From Myxococcota bacterium (GTDB lineage Bacteria; Myxococcota_A; UBA9160; UBA6930), in contig JANQOX010000014.1 of NCBI GenBank assembly GCA_028285625.1, positions 302,429 to 366,428 on the forward strand: a stretch of 64,000 nucleotides of DNA. Reading direction: 5' to 3'. Under the pieces are notes generated by a model that saw only the letters and a program-made list of their open reading frames with translations, had not been told where the DNA came from and did no database searches. The position numbers and the translations under genes are program-made. Shown here piece after piece: positions 36,357 through 43,453 of this stretch (the first letter of the stretch is position 1; each line of letters opens with the position of its first letter).

Positions 36357-37376
36357 ATGTCCAGGCCGGCGTTCCAGCCTCCGGGGTCGCCTTTCGCACT
36401 TCCCCTCGTGCGCGTGAGCGTGATCCAACCTTTCCTCGCGTGGCTCGAGCACGAGGGGATCCCGAGACACAGCTATCTCCACCGAGCGGGCCTCCCGGGC
36501 GAGCCCGAAGAGTTCCCCCAGGCATTCGTCGCAGGGCTGCCGGTCCGCGAACTGCTTGCCGATCTCGCACGGCGCGAAGCAGGTCCAGCGCTCGGTTGGA
36601 GGGTTGGCGACGTGACCGAGGCACGCGAGCTTGGGCCTCTCGTTCGGGTCCTTCCGGCGTGCAGGAACCTCGGTGACTCCATCGGCGCGTTCTGCAGAGA
36701 GCTGCGACGGGACTCCCCGTCCGCAGACTTCGGCCTTCTCCTGGTCCCGTCAGGTGCGTGGTTCTGGCGGCGTCCCGGTCCGGGCGTGCGCCCGGACCTG
36801 ATGGAGCAATACGTTGCGGTCATGATGGTGAAGCTCGTCCGCGTCGTCGCCGGCCACGGATGGAACCCGCGGCGGGTGCGGCTCCAGGCTCCACAGGTCG
36901 ATGCCATGGGCAGAGCGTTGCTCGGCGACCCGGAGATCACGCTGGGAGCCGCGCTCACAGCCATCCATCTACCGAGCGACACCCTCGCGCTTCCCGTGGA
37001 CACCGGGGCGCTCCGCGGTGGGGCGCATGTGGCGGAGTCGCCGGGAGCGAACGCCGAGCTCATCGCGGCCCTCCGTCAAGTGCTCCCGATGGCGCTGTCC
37101 GGAGCACCGGGAATCGACTGGGGCGCGGCAGCTACGGGACTGAGCAGGCGAACGCTACAGCGCCGACTGTCCGAGCGGGGGCTCACGTGGGCCACTCTCC
37201 TGGATGAGGTGCGAATGGAGGTCGCTTGCCGAGAGCTCGAGACATCGCGCCGCTCCGTTCGTGAGGTCGCTCGTCGAACCGGCTATCGCGATGCGGCCAA
37301 CTTCACCCGAGCCTTCCGGCGTTGGACCGGCTCCACGCCTCGAGAGTTCCGCGGTGCGCTGAGAGGGGACGTTTAA
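36357..37376 (+). CDS. AraC-family transcriptional regulator with arabinose-binding-like N-terminal domain
   Basis: The product is 339 aa from the ATG at 36357; the ORF track's TTG at 36327 adds ten residues without support. The N-terminal two thirds match the PF12625 type (FLAWLEHEGIPRHSYLHRAGLP), common in regulators of fatty-acid or ornithine catabolism. The C-terminal double HTH is clear (LSRRTLQRRLSERGLTWATLLDEVR and VREVARRTGYRDAANFTRAFRRWTG). It diverges from the amidohydrolase at 114 nt, which may be its target. Confidence 0.87.
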   Translation: MSRPAFQPPGSPFALPLVRVSVIQPFLAWLEHEGIPRHSYLHRAGLPGEPEEFPQAFVAGLPVRELLADLARREAGPALGWRVGDVTEARELGPLVRVLPACRNLGDSIGAFCRELRRDSPSADFGLLLVPSGAWFWRRPGPGVRPDLMEQYVAVMMVKLVRVVAGHGWNPRRVRLQAPQVDAMGRALLGDPEITLGAALTAIHLPSDTLALPVDTGALRGGAHVAESPGANAELIAALRQVLPMALSGAPGIDWGAAATGLSRRTLQRRLSERGLTWATLLDEVRMEVACRELETSRRSVREVARRTGYRDAANFTRAFRRWTGSTPREFRGALRGDV

Positions 37377-37510
37377 AGAAGAGTCTCCAGAGAGGCGCCG
37401 TCCAGTGCCGTCCCGCGAGCTGGTGCCGCCAAAACGACACCGCCGTGCACCCTATTTCACTCCCCTGCACAGCAACGAGACGTAACCCAGCATCACTTCT
37501 TCTTCTTGGG

Positions 37511-37557
37511 CCAGGCTTCGAACCTGGGGGTCAGGGGTTCGAATCCCTCCCGGCCGC
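37511..37557 (+). repeat. tRNA 3'-end-like fragments
   Basis: AGGGGTTCGAATCCCTC with CCGGCCGC after it looks like a T-arm and acceptor strand (37533-37557), similar to the orphan piece at 14004-14031. A second T-arm-like palindrome, CCAGG-CTTCGAA-CCTGG, precedes it at 37511. No full tRNA cloverleaf is found upstream. The 216 bp between AraC and GFA hold nothing else recognisable. Confidence 0.45.
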
Positions 37558-37593
37558 ACGGGCCGCTCCAACCCGAGCAGCCTCAACGACATG

Positions 37594-38016
37594 TCATGTG
37601 CCTTGGTCGCTCACAAAGCCTTCGAAGGATTGAGTGACACTGTTGAATTCTGGACACCAATCAGGTCGATGCTTCGTCTGAAGCACCATTTGAGGTCCTA
37701 GGAAGTTCGGATCATCAAAACAACCTGGCGCAATCATGTGCATGCCCGGGGACGCGACAGGATTGATCCAATGGACCGTTGTGCCACAGGTACTGCAGAA
37801 GTACTTCTCAGCTCCAGGGTACTTTGGGAATTGGTCGAAGGTCGTAGTCGACCCCTCGATCGAGACGATGTCCTCTTCCAAATACATGGCAGCAAAGAGC
37901 GCAATCGATCCAGTCGCCCTTTGGCAATCATCGCAGTGGCACGCCCAACATATCTGTGGTTCTCCACGAACAGTGACTCTCACGTCGCCACATGCGCACG
38001 AAGCGTTTCGGTTCAT
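37594..38016 (-). CDS. GFA-family (glutathione-dependent formaldehyde-activating-like) zinc protein
   Basis: The ATG at 38014-38016 has GGAGG six bases upstream and gives 140 aa; the upstream extension to 38127 is rejected. Zinc cysteines follow the family pattern: SCACG, CHCDDCQRATGS and FCSTCGTTVHW. GFA-fold proteins include Gfa and centromere protein V-like members; enzymatic function is often unproved. Base composition is visibly lower in GC than its neighbours (for example many TTT, AAT and ATA triplets), which suggests recent transfer. Confidence 0.88.
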   Translation of the reverse strand: MNRNASCACGDVRVTVRGEPQICWACHCDDCQRATGSIALFAAMYLEEDIVSIEGSTTTFDQFPKYPGAEKYFCSTCGTTVHWINPVASPGMHMIAPGCFDDPNFLGPQMVLQTKHRPDWCPEFNSVTQSFEGFVSDQGT

Positions 38017-38319
38017 TGATACCTCCAAGGCGTACAACGAGAGTTTCGCAGCGATTCTACAAAGCCACATGCGATGGCGCCTGGAGTGAAGCGATACCTC
38101 TCGCTGCGTGAGACATTCACTCTTCACGAACGGATCGCGGCCTGCTCTGCAGGCAGCAGCGGTGTTCCGCCGGGCCGTCTCCTCTGAACAGGCGTTCGGG
38201 CACGAACCCCGCTGCGCCGGCGACGCCGAACCGCGCGGTGAGAGCCTCCCTCTGGCTGTGATGAGGTTGTCCCCGAATTCCGGCTCACTGGGAGTCGCGT
38301 AGCTGCTCGGATCTCCTCC
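38017..38319. other. Intergenic, 303 bp
   Basis: No ORF, RNA or clear operator is seen. The half nearest the GFA gene shares its lower GC content, and composition returns to the genomic norm toward the PhyH gene. Confidence 0.5.
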
Positions 38320-39183
38320 TCAGTCGCCGCGCAGCCGGCTTGGCGCGGTCGCGAGCCGCAGGCCCGGGCGCTCGAGCGGCTGTAGGCAGCCCTCGTACGT
38401 CCGGCCGCGCACGCTCGTGAAGCCGTACTCCGCGAGCGGGAGGTCGGCGATGGGCTTGCAGTGTGCGCTCGCCATGTGGAGCGTGATGACGCGGCGGTGG
38501 CCCGACGTGCGGTTGCCGCCCGTCCTGTGGAGCGTATGCGGAGAGAAGAGGACGCAGTCGCCGGGCGGCAGCTCGAGCGAGACGGCCCGGTCGTGGAACT
38601 CCGCGTTGCCCTCGATGCCCTCGGCGGCGAGCGCGCCGAAGTTGATGCCCTCGCGCACGGCGTGCTTCTGCGTCTCCAAGCGATGCGAGCCGGGGACGAC
38701 CGTGAGCGTGCCGTTCGCCTCGGCGACCGGGTCGAGCGGGATCCAGACGCCGATGCACTGGTCGTGCGGGGAGAATGGGAAGTAGAGCGCGTCCTGGTGG
38801 AAGGGATGCTCGGAGCCCGGCACGCCCGGCGGCTTGTAGATGAACATCAGCAGGAACGCGAGGATGTCGTCGCCGAGCAGGCTCGAGACGGCGTCGAGCA
38901 CCTTCGGAAAGCGCAGCGCCTCCGCAAAGAGCGGGTCGAAGCGGTCGGGGTTGATGATCTTCCAGACCGCGTGCTCGGGATCCTCCGGCAGCGGGAGCCG
39001 GCCCTTCGCGAACGCGATGTCCCTCACGACGCGGTTGCGCGCCTCCTCCGGCGCGTCGCCGAGGGAGATCGCGCGGGCGCGCTCGCGGTAGCGCTCGATC
39101 TCGTCGTCTTCGAGCACGCCGGGGACGACGACATAGCCCTGCTCGGCGTAGTGCGCGATCTGCTCCTGGCTGAGGCTACCCAT
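38320..39183 (-). CDS. Phytanoyl-CoA dioxygenase (PhyH)-family Fe(II)/2-oxoglutarate oxygenase
   Basis: The 287-aa protein starts at the ATG at 39181-39183. The facial triad is visible as HQD in HPFHQDALYF and the distal His in FSPHTLHRTGGNRTSGHRR, where the later Arg would bind 2-oxoglutarate. PhyH members hydroxylate diverse lipids, natural products or phosphonates, so the substrate is open. A small-molecule role rather than phytanate is likely. No partner enzyme lies next to it; the next operon is 160 nt away on the same strand. Confidence 0.87.
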   Translation of the reverse strand: MGSLSQEQIAHYAEQGYVVVPGVLEDDEIERYRERARAISLGDAPEEARNRVVRDIAFAKGRLPLPEDPEHAVWKIINPDRFDPLFAEALRFPKVLDAVSSLLGDDILAFLLMFIYKPPGVPGSEHPFHQDALYFPFSPHDQCIGVWIPLDPVAEANGTLTVVPGSHRLETQKHAVREGINFGALAAEGIEGNAEFHDRAVSLELPPGDCVLFSPHTLHRTGGNRTSGHRRVITLHMASAHCKPIADLPLAEYGFTSVRGRTYEGCLQPLERPGLRLATAPSRLRGD

Positions 39184-39345
39184 CCCGGCTCCTTGGCGGC
39201 TCCTTAAACTAGGATCATAGTATCCGGACTCGGCCCACCGGTCGAGATCCCGACCCGCCGCGGCCCACCCGAGCCCATGGCGCGCCCGCCGGTGACCACT
39301 TCAGCGGCTGCATTCGGTCGCGCGTTCGACGAGAGGGGCGCCCGG

Positions 39346-39447
39346 CTAGCGGGCGCGGAAGAACTTGATGAGGACGGGGTTGCCCCGCAGCCGAGCCGAG
39401 TCGAAGACCTCGCCTCGATCATCCGGCGCGACTTCCTTCCATTTCAT
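39346..39447 (-). pseudogene. Truncated redoxin N-terminal remnant
   Basis: ATG at 39445-39447, 40 nt after the selenoprotein stop, opens MKWKEVAPDDRGEVFDSARL then RGNPVLIKFFRAR and ends at TAG. The segment reads like the N-terminal strand-loop of AhpC/TSA-type proteins, which normally continues KFFRxxWCPxC. Here it breaks off before the active-site cysteines. It lies in an otherwise geneless 304-bp gap. I read it as the remnant of a second redoxin gene in the operon. Confidence 0.45.
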
Positions 39448-39487
39448 CTGCGCCTGGGCGCCGCCGCCGTCGTGTTCGCGACCGGAG

Positions 39488-40654
39488 TCAGACGGGTTCT
39501 TCCGTCGCGCCGACGTTCTGGAACCGCTCGTAGATCATGCGCACGCCGGGGGCCACCTTCGCCACCCATGCAACGAAGGCGGTGCCGACGAGCCAGCCCG
39601 GCAAGAACGCCCCGGCCGCGATCCATGCCGCCGCGAACAGGCCGATCCGGATGAACGCGTTCCGCTGTCGTCGGAGGACCGTATCCCCCTCGCCGGCGCG
39701 CTGGTCGAAGAACACCGGGCCGAGGAACCACCCGTTGGCCAACACCAGCAGGATGAACAGCGGAAAGGGGACCGCGGGCGTGTCCATCTCGGGGTTCTGG
39801 TCGGGCGGGGCGTCCGGGGCGCCGCTGGGCTCGAGACGAGCCACCTGGACACGGCTCCACACGTGGCCCGCGGTCGGACGCGAGATTGCGCCACCGACGT
39901 TCTTTCGAGTGGGCCGCGAACGCCAGCGATAGAGGACGCGCCCCGTCGGGTCGAGCACCAGCACCCCGGGCTGGAAGTAGCCCTTGGGATGGGCGACCCA
40001 ATCGGACGTCGGTCTCTCGGCCTCTCGGTGCCCGAATTCGTTCACGAAGAGCGACAGCCAACCCCGTTCGGCGCAGGCCGCCGAGATCTCGTGGTGGGGA
40101 TCGCCGATGTGCACCAGCCCGGTCTCCCAGTCCTCCTGCGCGTTCCGGGCGAGCGTCTGCGGCTCGCTGGTGATTGCATAGATCTCACCGCCCGCCTCTC
40201 GGATCGCCTGGGCCACTCCGTTCTTCGCATAGCCGCGCAACTCGCGGCGACAGGGAGGTCACCAGAATCCCCGATAGAACAGGAGCACGACGAACGCGTG
40301 CCGACCCATCACCTCGTCGACCCAGCCCGCGCGAGCGCCGACTGGCGGGTCCAACAGCGGGGCAGGGGAGGCCAGCGAATCGTTCGCGTCGACGAGATGT
40401 TCGACGGCATACCCCTCCCCGCGAGTCGCGACGACGAACCGCTCTCGCAAGCACACGTCATGGCCGTCGCGCTCGCCGCAGAGGATCAGTTGGAGCTGGT
40501 GCGGGCCAGGCCCCACGTCCGAGGAACCCGCTGCGACGGGATCCACGATCCCGGTGACCTTGAAGTCCGCGCCTTGCTCGGACGAGAACCAGGCCCGCGC
40601 GGCCTCCGAAGCCTCGGCGAGATGAATGGGAATCGACTCTTCGATCTGCGGCAT
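39488..40654 (-). CDS. Selenoprotein: peroxiredoxin-like family protein with UxxC active site and in-frame UGA
   Basis: The ORF track splits this gene into 40259-40654 and 39488-40240, but both lie in one frame separated only by TGA at 40259-40261. Read through, the protein is 388 aa and the junction is FYRGFW-U-PPCRREL, matching the CxxC active site of AhpC/TSA-type peroxiredoxin-like proteins with Sec132 in place of the first Cys. A hairpin with 6-bp stem and 5-nt loop begins 10 nt after the UGA. The redoxin domain runs to about 255; two hydrophobic segments follow (PLFILLVLANGWFLGPVFF and AAAWIAAGAFLPGWLVG), suggesting a membrane-anchored thiol peroxidase or oxidoreductase. It is the third gene of a TetR-controlled operon. 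Confidence 0.85.
40232..40261 (-). promoter_or_regulatory. Candidate bacterial SECIS element with Sec UGA codon
   Basis: On the minus strand TGA is followed after 10 nt by GCCGCG-AGTTG-CGCGGC (40232-40248), a perfect 6-bp stem with a 5-nt loop. The loop starts 16 nt after the UGA and has G at its second position, within the loose consensus for bSECIS (16-37 nt spacing, a G in the first two loop bases). Confidence 0.65.
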
Positions 40655-40669
40655 GGATGAGCCTCGTTT

Positions 40670-41296
40670 CTACCTTCGCTCGACTCGTTGGGCGCCGAAG
40701 ACACGATCCAGCAGGAGCCCCACGCAGAGCAGCAGCAGAAAAGGGACCACGCGAATGCCGACGCCCCAGATTTGGGGGACCGAGGGCATCGTTTGGGTCC
40801 TGCCAAGCGCAGCCCACTTGTGCTCGATGCCGACCCGGGTCTCGAGGAAGATCTCCATGAAGTCGCGGCGGCTTCGGTAGCGAGCCAAAGCGACGCGATC
40901 CCAATCCGGGCGCTCGGAGTTTCCTTCGCCCGCGATCGTGAGAATCGGGTCGACCACGACTACTGGATGACACGCGCGCTTGAGAAGCTTGGGAACCACG
41001 TCTACCAGGTAGCGTTGCTCGACCTCCCTCGGAGACTGATCGACCTCTCGCCCGTCTTCGTACTTCGCCTGCTCCCGGTACATGTTCAGGTTCACCATCA
41101 CGAATTCTCTGCCGTCGTCGCTCGAGGCGAACTCCCGGAAGCGCTTCTCGACGTCAGGCCCGCCCACTTCCCTGGCGCGCGACGCGTAGTGCTCGACTTC
41201 GTCCGCGGAAAGAGGGCTGCCGTTTCCCCCGTACCAGACGTGAAAGACGGCGTAGACGAGGAAGATCACGACCCAACGAATGCGAGATGCGGTCAC
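40670..41296 (-). CDS. Two-TM protein with DUF1330-like domain between the membrane segments
   Basis: The 208-aa protein has an N-terminal helix (IRWVVIFLVYAVFHVWYG) and a C-terminal one (IRVVPFLLLLCVGLLLDRVFG). Between them is a dimeric alpha-beta-barrel-like block (FVMVNLNMYREQAKYED, then RYLVDVVPKLL, RYRSRRDFMEIFLE) of the DUF1330/monooxygenase type. The central domain would face the periplasm or cytoplasm beside the membrane. It overlaps the TetR gene by 4 nt and precedes the selenoprotein by 15 nt, so the three are one operon. It may present a substrate to the redox partner. Confidence 0.7.
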   Translation of the reverse strand: MTASRIRWVVIFLVYAVFHVWYGGNGSPLSADEVEHYASRAREVGGPDVEKRFREFASSDDGREFVMVNLNMYREQAKYEDGREVDQSPREVEQRYLVDVVPKLLKRACHPVVVVDPILTIAGEGNSERPDWDRVALARYRSRRDFMEIFLETRVGIEHKWAALGRTQTMPSVPQIWGVGIRVVPFLLLLCVGLLLDRVFGAQRVERR

Positions 41297-42009
41297 TGTT
41301 CGTTTGCCCCTTCCGCGTCTTCGATGGCCTGCCGGCTCGCGAGGCGCACCAGGGCGGTTTCGAACTCTCTCCTCGCGGCTGCCGTGAGGAAGGGGAACAG
41401 GATCGCGAAGTGGTGCTGCAGGCCTCGCTCCTGGTCGGCCCAGGTCACGCGCGCCAAGCCATCGGTCTCACGCAGGTGATCCATCCAGTAGCGGCTGATG
41501 ACGAAGAGGGACCGAGCGAGTACACCGAGATCGACCTGGAGGTCTCTGCGGAACATCCCCTCCTTGCTCATACGCCGAAGGTGTTCTCGGAGGAGTTCCA
41601 GATCCGTGGCCATGTCGCGATCGGGTCCGCGAGCTCGAGTGCCATCGTGATATTGAGCGCGGTCTCGGAAGAGGAACCGGTTCTCCCAGGTCATGCTCAT
41701 TCCGAATCGCAGGATCTCGACGTAGTCGCTCGCGATCGCTCCAGTCAGGAGCTCCGTGCGGGCCTGGCGCAATCCCTGTCTTGCTCGCTTCTCCAGTTCT
41801 TCGGCCAGCTGTCGCTTCGTTGCGAAGTGGTAGGTGAGATTTCCGGTGGCAATGCCAACGCGGGCCGCGATCTCCGAGACGGGCGTCGCCGCGTAGCCGT
41901 TCTCGTTGAAGAGCTCTCGGCTGGCTTCGAGGATGCGCTCGCGCGTGGTCGAACGATCGGACAAGGCCGGGGCACCCCTGCGAACCGATGGGGGATCATC
42001 GATCGACAA
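41293..42009 (-). CDS. TetR-family regulator of the selenoprotein operon
   Basis: The 238-aa protein starts at TTG 42007-42009; no ATG precedes the HTH. The DNA-binding domain (RERILEASRELFNENGYAATPVSEIAARVGIATGNLTYHFATK) is canonical. The C-terminal half is helical with no recognised ligand motif. Two identical inverted repeats lie immediately upstream (42012-42047), so it very probably represses its own operon, which continues into the membrane protein and the selenoprotein. The signal is presumably a redox or lipophilic compound. Confidence 0.87.
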   Translation of the reverse strand: MSIDDPPSVRRGAPALSDRSTTRERILEASRELFNENGYAATPVSEIAARVGIATGNLTYHFATKRQLAEELEKRARQGLRQARTELLTGAIASDYVEILRFGMSMTWENRFLFRDRAQYHDGTRARGPDRDMATDLELLREHLRRMSKEGMFRRDLQVDLGVLARSLFVISRYWMDHLRETDGLARVTWADQERGLQHHFAILFPFLTAAARREFETALVRLASRQAIEDAEGANEQ

Positions 42010-42011
42010 AA

Positions 42012-42047
42012 TAGGATGTAGGTCCTATCCGTAGGACACATCTCCTA
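42012..42047. promoter_or_regulatory. Tandem TetR operators TAGGA-N6-TCCTA, exactly 20 bp apart
   Basis: TAGGA-TGTAGG-TCCTA (42012-42027) and TAGGA-CACATC-TCCTA (42032-42047) have identical arms and spacing but different spacers, and their centres are exactly 20 bp apart (two helical turns), so two dimers would bind the same DNA face. They directly precede the TetR start. Confidence 0.75.
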
Positions 42048-42129
42048 GATTGCCAAGAGGAGCCCTGAGCCACTCGCTCTGCGCTCTTCGACAGGCCCGG
42101 CCTCCTTCGAGTTCTCGGAGTCGAAGCGC

Positions 42130-42687
42130 CTACCGGCCCGCGGTCTCGCGTAGCCGCCGCTCGAACTCCCGGTAGCGCTCCTCACCATGAGGCCGCTCGC
42201 CTTGCGCCCACCGCTCGATGCGCCTCCGGTCGACGGGATGCCGAGTTGCGACCTGGAGAGCTTGTTCGAGGCACTCCGTGTCCGCGTCGTGGAAGTACCA
42301 GGTGAGCCGGTCCATGACGCACTCGGTGGGGGCCAGCAGTCGCAGCGTCCCCATCCGCGTCTCGCGCTCGGCGAAGGTACGTATCGTTTCCTCTCCAATG
42401 GCGACCGGACCGGGCGGGAACTCGACCCAGTAGCGGCTCTTCGGATGCGTCCAGTGCCGCTGGGTCTTCTCGAAGCCGAGGGACTCCATGGCGGCATCGA
42501 CCCTTCGGGCGAGGCCCGTGGGAACGAAATCGAGATCGTACGAGACGTACTCCGCGTCGGAGTAGATCGATACGACCGCTCCGCCAGAGAGGACGACCGA
42601 GATGCCGTGTTCTTCGAGCGTCGTGCAGACGAGGGCCGCCAGGTCTTCGAGAGAGGTGCGCCCGTTGATTCGATGCTTCGCGCTCAA
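42130..42687 (-). CDS. Nucleotidyltransferase-fold protein, toxin-like partner of a wHTH gene
   Basis: The TTG at 42685-42687 overlaps the upstream stop (TTGA), giving 185 aa; the ORF track's 43623 start is rejected. The N-terminal SLEDLAALVCTTLEEHGISVVLSGGAVVSIYSDAEYVSYDLDFV carries the GG-x10-DxD pattern of minimal or AbiEii-like nucleotidyltransferases. The remaining half is helical. Together with the upstream winged-helix gene it forms a type IV or MNT-like toxin-antitoxin or defence module. Both the metal-binding Asp pair (YDLDF) and the Gly pair are intact, so activity is plausible. Confidence 0.72.
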   Translation of the reverse strand: MSAKHRINGRTSLEDLAALVCTTLEEHGISVVLSGGAVVSIYSDAEYVSYDLDFVPTGLARRVDAAMESLGFEKTQRHWTHPKSRYWVEFPPGPVAIGEETIRTFAERETRMGTLRLLAPTECVMDRLTWYFHDADTECLEQALQVATRHPVDRRRIERWAQGERPHGEERYREFERRLRETAGR

Positions 42688-43016
42688 AGCGGCTTGCCCG
42701 CTCGACGCGGTCGCCGTCTCTCGGTGAAGTAGCGCTTGCGCTCGGAAGCCGGCAGTTGGTCGAGCGCCTTGCGGAGAAGGGCGCGCAGTTCGCGACGGAA
42801 CGGGTAGCGGGGGCTCCAGGTGTAGAGGCGGGTGCGGCCCTGGAGTGAGCTCACGAGAGCACCAGCCCGCTCGAATCGCTCCAGCTGCCGCTGCGCCATG
42901 TTGAGCGAGAGGTCGTCGAAGGTCCGCGCGATCGCGGTCGCGTAGCCTTCTTCGTACTGCTCGAGGTAGAGCAGGACCTTCTCGGCGCTGGCGTTTCCGA
43001 AGATGCCTTCGAGCAT
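42684..43016 (-). CDS. Winged-HTH protein, antitoxin-like partner of the nucleotidyltransferase
   Basis: The ATG at 43014-43016 gives 110 aa starting MLEGIFGNASAEKVLLYLEQ; the ORF track TTG at 43055 lies inside a conserved dyad and is less likely. The central AEKVLLYLEQYEEGYATAIARTFDDLSLNMAQRQLERFERAGALV is an ArsR-like winged helix, and the basic tail (RRRPRRAGKPL) may bind DNA. It precedes and overlaps the nucleotidyltransferase gene, the usual antitoxin-first order. It may autoregulate through the 36-bp dyad at 43050-43085. Confidence 0.75.
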   Translation of the reverse strand: MLEGIFGNASAEKVLLYLEQYEEGYATAIARTFDDLSLNMAQRQLERFERAGALVSSLQGRTRLYTWSPRYPFRRELRALLRKALDQLPASERKRYFTERRRPRRAGKPL

Positions 43017-43049
43017 GCTGATCAACCCATTCGGAAGATCGGAAGAATA

Positions 43050-43174
43050 ACCCAATATCTAGGTTATATGACCTTGAAAATGGGTGATCGCGAAGTCGGT
43101 GCAAGAGGCACCGACTACGGGAGTAAGTCCCTGATTTCGTTGGGCCGCGCGCGGGCTCGATCCCCGCCGCCTCC
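43050..43174 (+). repeat. Degenerate copy of the ssrA-3'/dyad repeat
   Basis: 43050-43085 is a concentric dyad (ACCCAA-N6-GGTTATATGACC-N6-ATGGGT, centre 43067.5), matching the one at 17367-17402. Downstream, GTAAGTCCCTGATTTCGTTG (43123-) matches 17441 onward, and 43152-43174 (CGGGCTCGATCCCCGCCGCC) keeps 21 of 23 bases of the ssrA 3' end but lacks the CCA. The dyad is also the promoter region of the wHTH/nucleotidyltransferase operon on the minus strand. Confidence 0.72.
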
Positions 43175-43453
43175 TTGGATCCGCGGCGGAGCCCATCGAC
43201 TTCCTCACGGAGCGCGTCCGGCCCTCCGCTCCCACCGGGGCTAGAGATCCCCATGGGCTGCGAGTAGGGTGCAACTCCGAGCTGGTAGAGTGGTGAACTA
43301 GCGACGATCCGGAGAAGCAGCATGACGCGAATCACGACGTTTCGAGCACCGCAGCCCGGCAGGGCCCGATGGATCACGAGCTCGGGGATGACCCGTGCCT
43401 GGACCGTGAAGCCGGTCGTCGCGGAACCGGGAAGGGCGCGCCCCGGAAAGCCC

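Noticed and set aside
39488-40654. Two separate genes or a frameshift at 40259
   Set aside because: The frame is unchanged across the UGA and the motif fits UxxC, so a sequencing frameshift or two genes is less likely than Sec.
13936-43174. Integrase or recombinase gene for the ssrA islands
   Set aside because: I looked through the ORFs in both intervals and found no tyrosine or serine recombinase motif.
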